Of a DNA stretch of 64,000 nucleotides, positions 37,277-46,900 are shown in pieces. The stretch lies in the NCBI RefSeq assembly GCF_007197995.1, contig NZ_VKKH01000006.1, positions 434,001 to 498,000 of the forward strand, read 5' to 3'. Source of the stretch: Aliiglaciecola sp. M165. GTDB lineage: Bacteria > Pseudomonadota > Gammaproteobacteria > Enterobacterales > Alteromonadaceae. Position 1 is the first letter of the stretch; every line of letters begins with the position of its first letter. Both the position numbers and the translations under genes were made by a program. The notes under the pieces were generated by a model, which saw nothing but the letters and a program-made list of their open reading frames with translations, did not search any database and was not told the DNA's origin.

Positions 37277-38215
37277 TTATTTCCTTCCTGCCATAAATTG
37301 TTGCTCTAACGGTAAGGAAGCACTCAGTGGAAATAGTGGTGTTTTGCATTGCTGTAAAGTGTTTTTGATTCGATTGAATTGGGCTAAATGAGCGTTTCTA
37401 TATTGTTTAGTAATGCTTTGATCACCCAAAACGATACGCTGCCGTGACACGCCATCGGTCACATCAACCTGTTGCGAGTGATTGACATGGGGCAACTCAT
37501 GCTCAAACGGATCGGTAATTGAATAGGCGACCACTTCGCTATGTCTGGATATACGGCTGATATGCTGCTTAGCAGCATCGTTAAGCCCATTAAAATCGCT
37601 AAGTAAAAACACTAAGCTACCTGGGTGAACTAGCCTTCTCAAACGGGCGCAGGCGTCTGCAAAGGTAAAATCTCCTACGCCTGTCTCGCTTGGATCATGG
37701 ACTTCCATTAGACCATGTAAAAAGCCCAACACCGCCTTTTGGCGTGTAAAGGGTTTAAGTTCAATATGTCGATGCTGGTTGAAAATAAATCCACCAATAC
37801 GATCGCCTCGCGCCCGAGCTGCCCATGCTACTAGAGACGCCAAATGTGCGGTCTGCACCGATTTAAACAGAAGTTGAGTTCCGAAATGCATATTTGCAGA
37901 TAAGTCTGCTAGAACAAAAATTGGTCGTTCTTTTTCCTCTCGGTACAATTTGGTGTGAGTTTTTCCAGAGCGCGCAGTAACTCGCCAATCGATAGCACGA
38001 ATGTCATCACCAGGCTGATAGTGACGGGCTTCATCAAACTCCATCCCGCGGCCTTTTGTTTTAGCCAGATAACCGCCAGCAAGTTTGGACTGGATAGTCT
38101 TGCGCGGCGTTAAATTGATCAAGCTGGTCTTAGACTGGTAATGTACCAGTTGCTTGATATTTAATGTGACGCCATCGGCGTTTAGGCGGTTAAGCCATGC
38201 TGCATGATCGACCAT
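37277..38215 (-). CDS. DUF58 family protein
   Basis: The 312-residue protein has the DUF58 signature (FDEARHYQPGDDIRAIDWRV, near residue 60) followed by a VWA-like fold (VLADLSANMHFG). It lacks the N-terminal membrane helices of longer DUF58 proteins, so it is likely soluble. DUF58 proteins accompany MoxR ATPases, and this gene lies 5 bases after moxR in the same run. Confidence 0.88.
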   Translation of the reverse strand: MVDHAAWLNRLNADGVTLNIKQLVHYQSKTSLINLTPRKTIQSKLAGGYLAKTKGRGMEFDEARHYQPGDDIRAIDWRVTARSGKTHTKLYREEKERPIFVLADLSANMHFGTQLLFKSVQTAHLASLVAWAARARGDRIGGFIFNQHRHIELKPFTRQKAVLGFLHGLMEVHDPSETGVGDFTFADACARLRRLVHPGSLVFLLSDFNGLNDAAKQHISRISRHSEVVAYSITDPFEHELPHVNHSQQVDVTDGVSRQRIVLGDQSITKQYRNAHLAQFNRIKNTLQQCKTPLFPLSASLPLEQQFMAGRK

Positions 38216-38220
38216 AATAA

Positions 38221-39177
38221 TTACGGAACAGGTACCAATTTTAAAATTCTATCGAGAAGTTCATTGGCAGTAATACCTTCTGCTTCCGCTTCATAACTCA
38301 TCAAAATACGGTGACGTAGTACGTTATGAAATACTGCCTGAATATTATCAGGGCCGACAAAGTCTCTTCCCATCAACCAAGCATGGGCGCGAGCACATTT
38401 GTCTAGTGCAATCGTCGCTCGTGGACTGGCACCAAATTCAATCCAACTCTTAAGTTTTTCATCGTATTTTTCAGGCGTACGGGTGGCGATAATTAGCTCA
38501 ACGAGATAACGTTCAAGGGATTCGGCCAAGTGAATTTTCAATACTTCTTTACGTGCATTAAAAATTTCCGCTTGAGGAATGTGACTGACACTAACCTGCT
38601 TTTCGTCAATCGCTTCATCTCGGGTTAGCCGAAGTATGTCCAGTTCAGTTTGCGCGCCAGGATAATCAATTTCCAGGTGCATCAAGAACCTGTCAAGTTG
38701 CGCTTCAGGCAGAGGGTACGTACCTTCTTGCTCAATCGGGTTTTGTGTGGCCATTACCAAAAACAGTTCTGATAATGGATAGGTTTTGTTCCCAACAGTG
38801 ATTTGGCGTTCTGCCATGGCTTCAAGCAAAGCAGACTGAACCTTGGCAGGTGCTCGGTTTATTTCATCGGCCAACACTAAGTTGTGAAACAAAGGACCTT
38901 TTTGAAAAATAAATTCGCCCGTTTCTGGTCGGTAAATATCTGTACCGGTCAAATCGGCAGGTAACAAATCTGGGGTAAATTGAACGCGGTGGAAATCGCC
39001 TTCCAATCCTTTTGCTAATGCATTGACCGCTCGGGTTTTAGCCAATCCTGGAGGTCCTTCCACCAACAAATGTCCGTTGGCAAGCAGAGCAATCATTATG
39101 TTGTGTGTGAGATTGCTCTGTCCCAAGACTTGAGAGTCAAGGTAAGTTTGCAATTGTTTAAAATTTTCTACAGCCAT
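38221..39177 (-). CDS. MoxR-family AAA+ ATPase
   Basis: The 318-residue protein has Walker A (VEGPPGLAKT), Walker B (LVLADEINRAPAK) and sensor 1 (VMATQNPIEQEG), the standard MoxR set. MoxR ATPases act as chaperones on VWA-domain clients, here probably BatA and BatB/C encoded downstream. It is the first gene of the six-gene minus-strand cluster and diverges from fadI. Confidence 0.93.
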   Translation of the reverse strand: MAVENFKQLQTYLDSQVLGQSNLTHNIMIALLANGHLLVEGPPGLAKTRAVNALAKGLEGDFHRVQFTPDLLPADLTGTDIYRPETGEFIFQKGPLFHNLVLADEINRAPAKVQSALLEAMAERQITVGNKTYPLSELFLVMATQNPIEQEGTYPLPEAQLDRFLMHLEIDYPGAQTELDILRLTRDEAIDEKQVSVSHIPQAEIFNARKEVLKIHLAESLERYLVELIIATRTPEKYDEKLKSWIEFGASPRATIALDKCARAHAWLMGRDFVGPDNIQAVFHNVLRHRILMSYEAEAEGITANELLDRILKLVPVP

Positions 39178-39340
39178 TCATTTGTCCTAATTGCATGATA
39201 GATGAGGCGTTAGCCCAACATAGTGACACAAAAAGCTATATAGGGTTCCTTAAAAAAAACACAATGTTACAAATGCACGAAATCCTGCGACAAATAACTG
39301 TGCGCAGAAAACAGCAAAATCACCAATAGTTAACTAGAAT

Positions 39341-39368
39341 TTGAATTTTCCCTCGCAGTCTGTACAAT
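39341..39368 (+). promoter_or_regulatory. Sigma-70 promoter of fadIJ
   Basis: TTGAAT (39341-39346) and TACAAT (39363-39368) are 16 bases apart. The predicted start falls near 39375, just before the FadR-like site, so a bound repressor would block initiation. Confidence 0.7.
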
Positions 39369-39378
39369 CGGCACATCA

Positions 39379-39396
39379 TTACAGGTCAGACCACTG
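39379..39396. promoter_or_regulatory. FadR-like operator upstream of fadI
   Basis: The minus strand reads AGTGGTCTGACCTGT, which keeps the FadR core TGGTCNGACC and the flanking TGT of the E. coli consensus. It overlaps the expected start of transcription 22 bases before the fadI ATG, a position suited to repression relieved by long-chain acyl-CoA. Confidence 0.8.
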
Positions 39397-39417
39397 ACAA
39401 AAACATGAGGACAGATA

Positions 39418-40728
39418 ATGTCGGCAAAGCAAACAGTCACCACCAGAAACGGCGATAGAATCGCTATAGTAGCAGGCTTACGGACGCCTTTTGCAAAGAT
39501 GGCAACCTACTTCCATGGCGTACCCGCAGTGGATTTGGGCAAAATGGTTGTCAATGAGATGCTGACACGCAACAACCTCGATCCTCAACTAGTTGAGCAA
39601 TTGGTTTATGGTCAGGTTGTACAAATGCCTGAAGCACCAAACATCGCGCGTGAAATTGTTTTGGGTACGGGAATGAACGTGCACACCGACGCTTATTCTG
39701 TGTCTCGCGCCTGCGCAACGAGTTTCCAGTCAACTGTAAATATTGCAGAGTCTATGATGGCTGGCAATATTGAAGTTGGTATTGCTGGTGGTGCAGATTC
39801 TACTTCTGTGTCTCCCATTGGCGTGTCAAAAAACTTGGCCAGGGCACTGACAGACCTACAAAAAACTAAAACATTCGGCCAAAAGTTCAATATCTTCAAA
39901 AAGCTTAAACTAAAAGACTTGTTGCCTGTTCCACCAGCTGTAGCTGAGTATTCTACGGGGCTATCGATGGGCCAAACTGCAGAGCAAATGGCAAAAACTC
40001 ACGGTATTACTCGTCAAGAGCAGGATGCACTTGCCCACCGCTCTCACTCTTTGGCTGCGCAAAATTGGAATGATGGAAATCTTGATGGTGAGGTCATGAC
40101 TGCCTATGCCGAACCATTCAAAGGTGCTTTGGAAAAAGACAACAATGTCAGGTTTGACTCCAAACTTGATGGATACGCAAAACTTCGACCGGTATTTGAC
40201 CGTAAACATGGTTCGGTAACGGCGGCCAATGCAACACCGCTTACTGATGGGGCATCAGCAGTGATCATGATGACCGAAAGCCGTGCTAAGGCCTTGGGCT
40301 ATGCACCCCTGGGTTATATAAAGAGCTATGCCTTTGCTGCCATTGATGTGTGGGAAGACATGTTAATGGGGCCTTCCTATGCTACACCGATTGCACTGGA
40401 TAAAGCAGGTATGACACTCAATGATCTTACAATGATCGAAATGCATGAAGCCTTCGCCGCGCAAACCCTTGCCAACGTCAAGATGTTTGCAAGTGACAAA
40501 TTTGCCCAAGAGAAACTGGGTCGTAAAAAAGCTACTGGCGAGATCGATATGGACAAATTTAATCAAATGGGCAGCTCTATTGCTTATGGCCACCCATTTG
40601 CTGCCACGGGCACACGTATGATTACGCAAATGCTCAATGACCTGAACCGTAAGGGCGGTGGTACTGGTTTGTTGACCGCGTGTGCTGCAGGTGGTTTGGG
40701 CGCAGCAATGATTGTTGAAACAGAGTAA
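39418..40728 (+). CDS. fadI: Acetyl-CoA acyltransferase (3-ketoacyl-CoA thiolase) FadI
   Basis: The 436-residue thiolase has the nucleophile Cys in VSRACATS (near residue 100) and the C-terminal catalytic His and Cys segments ([20 protein letters not shown]). It has the extra length typical of FadI rather than FadA. It cleaves 3-ketoacyl-CoA in the last step of beta-oxidation, as a complex with FadJ. ATG at 39418 follows GAGGACAG. FadJ starts 11 bases after its stop. Confidence 0.93.
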   Translation: MSAKQTVTTRNGDRIAIVAGLRTPFAKMATYFHGVPAVDLGKMVVNEMLTRNNLDPQLVEQLVYGQVVQMPEAPNIAREIVLGTGMNVHTDAYSVSRACATSFQSTVNIAESMMAGNIEVGIAGGADSTSVSPIGVSKNLARALTDLQKTKTFGQKFNIFKKLKLKDLLPVPPAVAEYSTGLSMGQTAEQMAKTHGITRQEQDALAHRSHSLAAQNWNDGNLDGEVMTAYAEPFKGALEKDNNVRFDSKLDGYAKLRPVFDRKHGSVTAANATPLTDGASAVIMMTESRAKALGYAPLGYIKSYAFAAIDVWEDMLMGPSYATPIALDKAGMTLNDLTMIEMHEAFAAQTLANVKMFASDKFAQEKLGRKKATGEIDMDKFNQMGSSIAYGHPFAATGTRMITQMLNDLNRKGGGTGLLTACAAGGLGAAMIVETE

Positions 40729-40739
40729 GGGGATAGATT

Positions 40740-42902
40740 ATGGCTAATACCGACAAAGACAGCAAAAAAGTGAGCGCCGAAAAGAATAAAAGCGCCTTTA
40801 CTCTCGACGTTAAAGATAACGGAGTCGCCATCTTGTCTATGGATGTGCCCGGCGAGTCAATGAATACACTCAAAATTGAGTTTGCTGAGCAAATATCAGA
40901 AATGTTAGACGCCATTGATAGCAATAAAGATATCAAAGGAGTCGTTGTAGTCAGTGGCAAAGATGGTTCATTTGTTGCCGGTGCTGACATTAGCATGTTG
41001 GCATCATGTGAAACTGCCGAGGATGCAGAAACGGTATCCAAAGGCGGGCAAGATATATTTCAGCGCATGGAAGATATGCGCGCACATTTTGTTGCTGCGA
41101 TTCATGGCCCCGCACTTGGTGGCGGTTTAGAACTGGCACTTGCATGTCACTCTAGAGTTTGCAGTGATGATAAAAAGACGCAGATGGGGTTACCCGAAGT
41201 TCAGCTAGGTTTGTTGCCGGGAAGTGGCGGCACGCAAAGACTTCCTCGACTCATTGGTATTCAAAAAGCCATGAAAATGATGTTGACCGGTGCGCCAGTG
41301 AGAGCGAAGCAGGCCCTAAAGTCGGGTATCGTCGACGATATGGTTCCCAAATCCGTATTACTTGATGTCGCCATTGAAATGGCTCAAGCCCAGAAACCAA
41401 GACGCAAAGAACCCAAATTGGATTTGATGGGCAAATTTCTTGAACGCACGCCATTTGGTCGCAATACGTTATTCAATCAGGCACGCAAACAAACTATCTC
41501 TAAAACAAAAGGGAATTATCCTGCACCTGAGTTAATTATCGATTGTATTGAAACGGGCATTTCCAAAGGTATTGAAAAAGGTATGGCCGTTGAAGCACGT
41601 AATTTTGGCCAATTAGTCATGACAGCGGAATCTGAACAGCTTCGAAATATATTCTTTGCTACCACCGATATGAAGAAGGAAACTGGTGTGACTGGCGTAG
41701 AGCCGGGGCAACTGAAAAAGGTAGGCGTTTTAGGCGGTGGATTGATGGGTGGCGGTATCGCTTTTGTCACTGCCACAAAAGCGGGTTTGCCAGCGCGCAT
41801 AAAGGATATCCGCTCAGAAGGCATAGCCAATGCCATGAAATACTCTTATGACTTGCTAATTAAAAAGGTTAACCGCAGGTTTATGCGTAAGTCCGAGATG
41901 CAAAAACAAATGGCGTTACTAACAGGCAGTGTGGATTACTCTGGCTTTGGCGATGCTGATGTCGTTATTGAAGCGGTATTTGAAGATTTGGGACTCAAGC
42001 AAAAAATGGTCAACGATGTGGAAACCCATTGTAATGAAAATACCATCTTTGCGTCGAATACATCTTCGATTCCTATCGGTCAAATTGCAGAAAATGCTGC
42101 ACGCCCCGGACAGGTAATAGGATTGCACTACTTTTCGCCAGTTGACAAAATGCCGCTTGCTGAAGTTATTGCACACGAGAAAACGTCCGACCAGACGATT
42201 TCCACAACCGTTGAGCTGGCCAGAAAACAAGGCAAAACGCCGATCGTTGTAAAAGACGGTGCAGGGTTTTATGTAAATCGAATCCTTGCGCCTTACATGA
42301 ACGAAGCGGCGAACGTTTTACTCTCAGGTGAACCCATCGAGCATATCGATAAATCGCTAGTGAAGTTCGGCTTCCCTGTGGGTCCAGTAAAATTATTGGA
42401 CGAAGTAGGAATTGATGTTGGAACAAAAATTATTCCTATTTTGATGGCACAATTTGGTGACCGTTTTAAATCTGCCGACGCATTTGACAAAGTATTGGCT
42501 GACGATCGCAAAGGTAAAAAGAACAAGCGTGGATTCTATGACTATTCAGGCAAAAAACCAGGTAAAGAGGTAGATGAGAGTGTTTATACACTTTTAGGTA
42601 TTACTCCTGCTCAAGGCCTAAGTGCTGCTGAAATAGCAGAGCGTTGTGTGTTGATGATGTTAAATGAAGCCGCAATGTGTTTGCATGAGGGAGTCATTCG
42701 CAATCCACGGGATGGCGATATAGGAGCAATATTTGGTATTGGATTCCCTCCATTTCTCGGTGGACCATTCCGCTATATGGATAAATTGGGTGCCAAACAC
42801 GTTGTAGATAGACTCAATCACTATGCTGCATTATTGGGTGACAAATTTACTCCAGCTAGCAATCTTGTTGAAATGGCAGAAAAAGATAAAACGTTTTATT
42901 AA
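40740..42902 (+). CDS. fadJ: Bifunctional enoyl-CoA hydratase / 3-hydroxyacyl-CoA dehydrogenase FadJ
   Basis: The 720-residue fusion has an N-terminal crotonase domain (FVAGADISML oxyanion segment; HGPALGGGLELALAC). An NAD-binding dehydrogenase domain follows from about residue 320 (VLGGGLMGGGIAF), then the 3HCDH C-domains. The conserved NTSSIPI and GLHYFSPVDKMPL segments carry the catalytic residues. It forms the FadIJ complex with the preceding thiolase. A terminator lies 93 bases after its stop. Confidence 0.93.
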   Translation: MANTDKDSKKVSAEKNKSAFTLDVKDNGVAILSMDVPGESMNTLKIEFAEQISEMLDAIDSNKDIKGVVVVSGKDGSFVAGADISMLASCETAEDAETVSKGGQDIFQRMEDMRAHFVAAIHGPALGGGLELALACHSRVCSDDKKTQMGLPEVQLGLLPGSGGTQRLPRLIGIQKAMKMMLTGAPVRAKQALKSGIVDDMVPKSVLLDVAIEMAQAQKPRRKEPKLDLMGKFLERTPFGRNTLFNQARKQTISKTKGNYPAPELIIDCIETGISKGIEKGMAVEARNFGQLVMTAESEQLRNIFFATTDMKKETGVTGVEPGQLKKVGVLGGGLMGGGIAFVTATKAGLPARIKDIRSEGIANAMKYSYDLLIKKVNRRFMRKSEMQKQMALLTGSVDYSGFGDADVVIEAVFEDLGLKQKMVNDVETHCNENTIFASNTSSIPIGQIAENAARPGQVIGLHYFSPVDKMPLAEVIAHEKTSDQTISTTVELARKQGKTPIVVKDGAGFYVNRILAPYMNEAANVLLSGEPIEHIDKSLVKFGFPVGPVKLLDEVGIDVGTKIIPILMAQFGDRFKSADAFDKVLADDRKGKKNKRGFYDYSGKKPGKEVDESVYTLLGITPAQGLSAAEIAERCVLMMLNEAAMCLHEGVIRNPRDGDIGAIFGIGFPPFLGGPFRYMDKLGAKHVVDRLNHYAALLGDKFTPASNLVEMAEKDKTFY

Positions 42903-42994
42903 AATTAACGTAACCCCAATCCTCGATTAGAAATAACGGTGCTTACAGGCCTGCATATATGGGGTAGGGGTTAACTTAATGTTAAGTAACTGTT

Positions 42995-43021
42995 AAAAGC
43001 CGGGCTTTGCTCGGTTTTTTT
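42995..43021 (+). terminator. Terminator after fadJ
   Basis: AAAGCCGGGC / GCTCGGTTTT with a TTT loop (two G-U pairs) is followed by a T run. It ends the fadIJ operon. Confidence 0.8.
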
Positions 43022-43108
43022 ACATTAAGCTTCTATAAATTATAGTTTTTGAGCTTTAATTGGGTATAATTCGACCACTTAATTGTTTTTTTGTTGGCGA
43101 GGATTTTG

Positions 43109-43306
43109 ATGTTACTTGCTTTTATAGTTAGCGTATTATTTAGTTTTTACTACTATGTAGAGTCTTACAGAAGCGCTTTACCTGCGAAAAAGTGGGCTTT
43201 GGTTGGGTTGCTGTTTGGTCCCTTTGTATTGCCGATGTTTTCTATTTCTCAACATATGGCTTTGCGCCATGCTCGTGGATTTCAAAATACTTATTTAAAC
43301 GCTTAA
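43109..43306 (+). CDS. Small predicted inner-membrane protein (65 residues)
   Basis: The protein starts MLLAFIVSVLFSF with one hydrophobic helix at residues 1-15 and another near residues 31-46 (WALVGLLFGPFVLPMF), joined by a basic loop. The end is hydrophilic. ATG at 43109 has a GAGGA site 7 bases upstream; the frame also opens at two TTG codons further up, which are less likely. I do not recognise the family. It stands alone between terminators. Confidence 0.65.
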   Translation: MLLAFIVSVLFSFYYYVESYRSALPAKKWALVGLLFGPFVLPMFSISQHMALRHARGFQNTYLNA

Positions 43307-43325
43307 TCCGTACATTTTGAAAAAA

Positions 43326-43348
43326 AGAGAGGGCAAGCCTCTCTCTTC
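43326..43348. terminator. Hairpin terminator, stronger on the minus strand
   Basis: AGAGAGG / CCTCTCT with a 5-base loop lies 20 bases after the small membrane protein. The T run is on the minus-strand side, so it best fits as a terminator for the secreted-peptide gene at 43392. Confidence 0.65.
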
Positions 43349-43391
43349 AAAAACAATCCGTGTGATCCACTAAAATCCAATGCATCAGCAC

Positions 43392-43547
43392 TTAAAACGA
43401 GATAGTGCAGTGTTTTCTACAAAGTCTAAGCGCCTTTGTAGTTTCTGTACTAACTGCTTTAGGCTTCTCCTGGTTCTTTGCGCCGTCTTGCGCCGCAGGG
43501 GCAGGAGTTGTGGTAAGCATGAGTGCTACAGCATAAGCTTTTAACAT
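43392..43547 (-). CDS. Putative small secreted peptide (51 residues)
   Basis: The frame runs from ATG at 43547 to TAA at 43392. An AGAGGAA ribosome site precedes the ATG. The first 19-20 residues (MLKAYAVALMLTTTPAPAAQ) look like a signal peptide, with a short basic start, a hydrophobic core and an Ala-x-Ala-like end. The mature part of about 31 residues is basic and has two Cys (LCRKHC) that could form a disulfide or bind metal. No family is recognised. A perfect inverted repeat lies 45 bases upstream and a terminator-like hairpin downstream, which supports a real transcription unit. Confidence 0.6.
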   Translation of the reverse strand: MLKAYAVALMLTTTPAPAAQDGAKNQEKPKAVSTETTKALRLCRKHCTISF

Positions 43548-43959
43548 CTTTTGGTTCCTCTTTTGATACTTCTATATTATTTTAATTAGTAACTGCCAAT
43601 AAATTGGCAGTCTCATATGTATCTGCTAATAACGTGCCAACTTGAATCTATACCAGTCCGCATATTTATTTGCCCTCTCAGCGAGGATTAAAACGAGCTT
43701 CGTCGAGGTATGCCTTTGTGAAAGTTTAGTGGGGTTAAATAGGTGTAACAGAGCGAGTTTTAGAGCTGTGAGGAATGAGTTTCTAACTCATAGATAGATT
43801 AGCCTATCTGAACTTTGATATTTGCAAATTGGGGTAAGGAAGCAATAAAAAGAGCGTGTATGTGCGACTTCAAATTAGTTGAGGTGGATGACGGGATTAG
43901 ATGATTTGAGTGCAGTAAATGGAATGTTTTTTTCTGGCTCAACGCTTGGGAACTCAGCG
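43548..43959. other. Intergenic region with a palindrome
   Basis: This stretch lies between the secreted-peptide gene and the end of the GGDEF/EAL gene. Besides the palindrome at 43592-43611 I find no gene. A short imperfect repeat near its end (AACGCT / AGCGTT) has no T run. Confidence 0.5.
43592..43611. promoter_or_regulatory. Perfect 9-base inverted repeat, possible operator
   Basis: ACTGCCAAT / ATTGGCAGT with a 2-base centre. It lies 45 bases upstream of the secreted-peptide ATG, where an operator or activator site would be. The lack of a T run argues against a terminator. Confidence 0.45.
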
Positions 43960-46900
43960 TTAGGTAGCATTAATTAATTGATTAATATGCAGGTTCTCGG
44001 CTAGCAAACGTTCGAACTTCGTAGCGTTTAAAGGTTTACTGTACAAGTAGCCTTGTAACATCTCACATTCATAAAGTCGGAGAATCTCCAACTGACGTTC
44101 TTGCTCAACCCCTTCAGCAACTACTTTAAGCCCTAAGTTATGTGCAATGTTAATGATCGCAGCGGTCATATGCTTATCTACGTTGCTGGTAGCAATGTCG
44201 TCGATAAACGCCTTATCAATTTTTAGTGTATTCAGTGGGAATTGTTTGAGGTAAGCCAACGATGAATAACCTGTCCCAAAATCATCCAGAGCGAGGTGAA
44301 TGCCTTTTTCCCTCAGGCGTTGCATCATTTGCAGCGCTTGCTCAGGGTTTTGCATCAGCGTCCCTTCGGTGATTTCACATTCTAAATGCAATGGCGACAA
44401 TCCCACTTTTTGAAGAATTCTGGAAATTCGGTCATCTAAGTCTGGTAATTCGAATTGGCGAGCAGAGATATTCACAGCGACACGCCCAGTGAAGAGGCCT
44501 TTTGCCACCCAACGTTTAGTATCTTCACAAGCCTTTTTAAGCACCTGTTCGCCAATCTCAACAATCTGTCCTGTCTCTTCTGCAAGTGGGATAAACTGCG
44601 CAGGGCTGACAATACCTTTTTCTGGGTGTTCGAATCGGACCAATGCTTCCATGCTGACGAGCTTGCCACTGGCGATATCAATTTTGGGTTGGTAATACAC
44701 AGTGAATAGGTCTTCTTTTAACCCATATCTAATTAAGTTTTCAATTTGCAGTTGTCTCACCGCATTTTGATTCATTTCGCCACTAAAGAATTGATACTTG
44801 TTACCGCCAGAATTCTTCGCGAAATACATAGCCGTGTCAGCATTTTTTAGTAGTTCTTGTGGTGAGGTTCCATCTTCCGGATAGAACGCGATACCCACAC
44901 TCGCACCCAAAACAAACTCTTGTTTATTGATAAGGAAAGGGTGTGCCATCTGATCCAGTATGCGTTGGGCATAGTGGTTTATTCGTACCATTTCCTCGGT
45001 ATTGTCTACCAAAATACTGAATTCGTCGCCACCAAGGCGATAACATGTAGCGTTTGTGCCGGCTATTTTTTGTAATCGTTTGGCTATTTGTTTGATTAAA
45101 ATATCGCCCGTCTGGTGCCCAAGTGAATCGTTTATTTTCTTAAAGTTATCCATGTCTAAACATACCAGGGCATGATGAACATCTTTACGGACCAAGTTAT
45201 TGTGGCTGGCTTGGAAAAACGAACGGTTAGGCATTTCAGTTAGCGGATCGGTGTTCGCTAGTTTGAGTAATTCTTTTTCGGTGCTTTTACGCGAAGAGAT
45301 ATCAGAAAATACACCTACATAATGGCTGGTCTTTCCGTCTTCGCCTGCAATGGCATCTATGTTTAGCTCCATCTCGTAGCGATCACCATTTACTCGGCGT
45401 GATTCGACTTCACCATTCCAGTTTCCTTTTTGTCGCAGCGCTTTTTTGACTTCTTCAGTGAAAGCTTCTGGATATTGGTTAAATTTAAGATAGCTGGCTA
45501 AACCTTGCTCACGGGTCTCTCCGGTATATTCGCAATATGATTGGTTGACCGAGATAAAACGGAAATTGGTATCCGCGATGAATACGCCATCAGAGATTGT
45601 CTCAATTGAACGCTCATAAAGCTTAAGTTGTTCTTCAGCTTGCTTTAAATGACTAATATTTTTTAAGGTTCCTGTCATTCGCAGAGGTTGCTGATTGTTA
45701 TCACGTTTAACAATCATGCCTCGGTCGAGGATCCAGACCCATTCACCTTTAAACGTTTTAACGCGGTAAGTAACCTGATAGAAGTCGGACTTTTTATCTA
45801 TGTGGTGCTGCAATGCTTCTTGAATTCTAGGAATGTCATTTTGATGGATATTCGCTTCGTAAGAACTGTTGGCCCTAAAATCGTCTTGTGGAAAGTCAAT
45901 CGTTCCCCACGTGTTGGCTCGATAAACTTGACCGCGATATACATCCCAGTCCCACAATTCGTCACCACTGCTCCAAAGGGTAAGTTTCAGGCGTTCTTCA
46001 CTTTCCTTTATCGAGTTTTGTATGGCAAGTTTACGCTTATACTGTCTCAGTATGTATAGGAGCATCAATACAGCCATTACTCCGTAGGCAGCCATTGCGG
46101 GCTTGTCTAACCAAATCGGCGGGGCGATGTATAAGTTCAACCTAGCGGAGTCTGACCACGGGGCATCACCAATTTTCCCTTGAACTTCAAACGTGTGTGC
46201 ACCATAAGTTTCGATAGAGAAGGGCGCTATTCGCGCATTAGCATCGGTTTCGAACCAAGTGTCTCGCCAACCCAGTAGACGGTATCGATAAGTAATTTGT
46301 TTAGCAAACAGCGAATTGATGTGACCAAATTCCAGGGTAAATGGAATATCTTCATTAGACAGGTTAACCGAATCAGACATTCGAATAGGTTTTTGCAAAA
46401 TTGCGTTGTCATCACCCACTTTAATGAGTTTATTGTGGATTTTTAGATCAGTAATCGTTGGTGCAGGCAGCGTGATTTGGTTGGACGTTGAATCTTGAGC
46501 ATAGCCAGACTGCAGTTGACTTAGAACCTTGGGATTGAAAATATGAAAACCCTGTATTCCGCCAAAGAGTGCTAACCCCTGGTTAGTAATGATCGCAGAT
46601 CCTTGATTTAAATCATTATAATCTAGCACCGCACGAGGAATACTATAAATTAGCTCGCCACTGTCCAACGAGATTTGCCAGATTTCCGATTGACTGCTTT
46701 GCCACACAGTATCTTGGCTAATTGGGTCAAGTTCTGAATTGACGACAAACCCTCGGGCATTGTCACCCCGAGGGTGGATTTGTCGCACTGGTTGATAAGT
46801 GGTTTTATCTAGCTCAAATATGCCATGTTTGCCGGTAGATACCCAATAGGCTTTGTCCGTTTCATGCACATCAAAAACCGAAGGCTCTATATCTTGATAA

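Noticed and set aside
43941-43961. AACGCT / AGCGTT repeat as a terminator for the GGDEF/EAL gene
   Set aside because: Only six pairs with a nine-base loop and no T run on the minus strand, and it overlaps the stop codon region.
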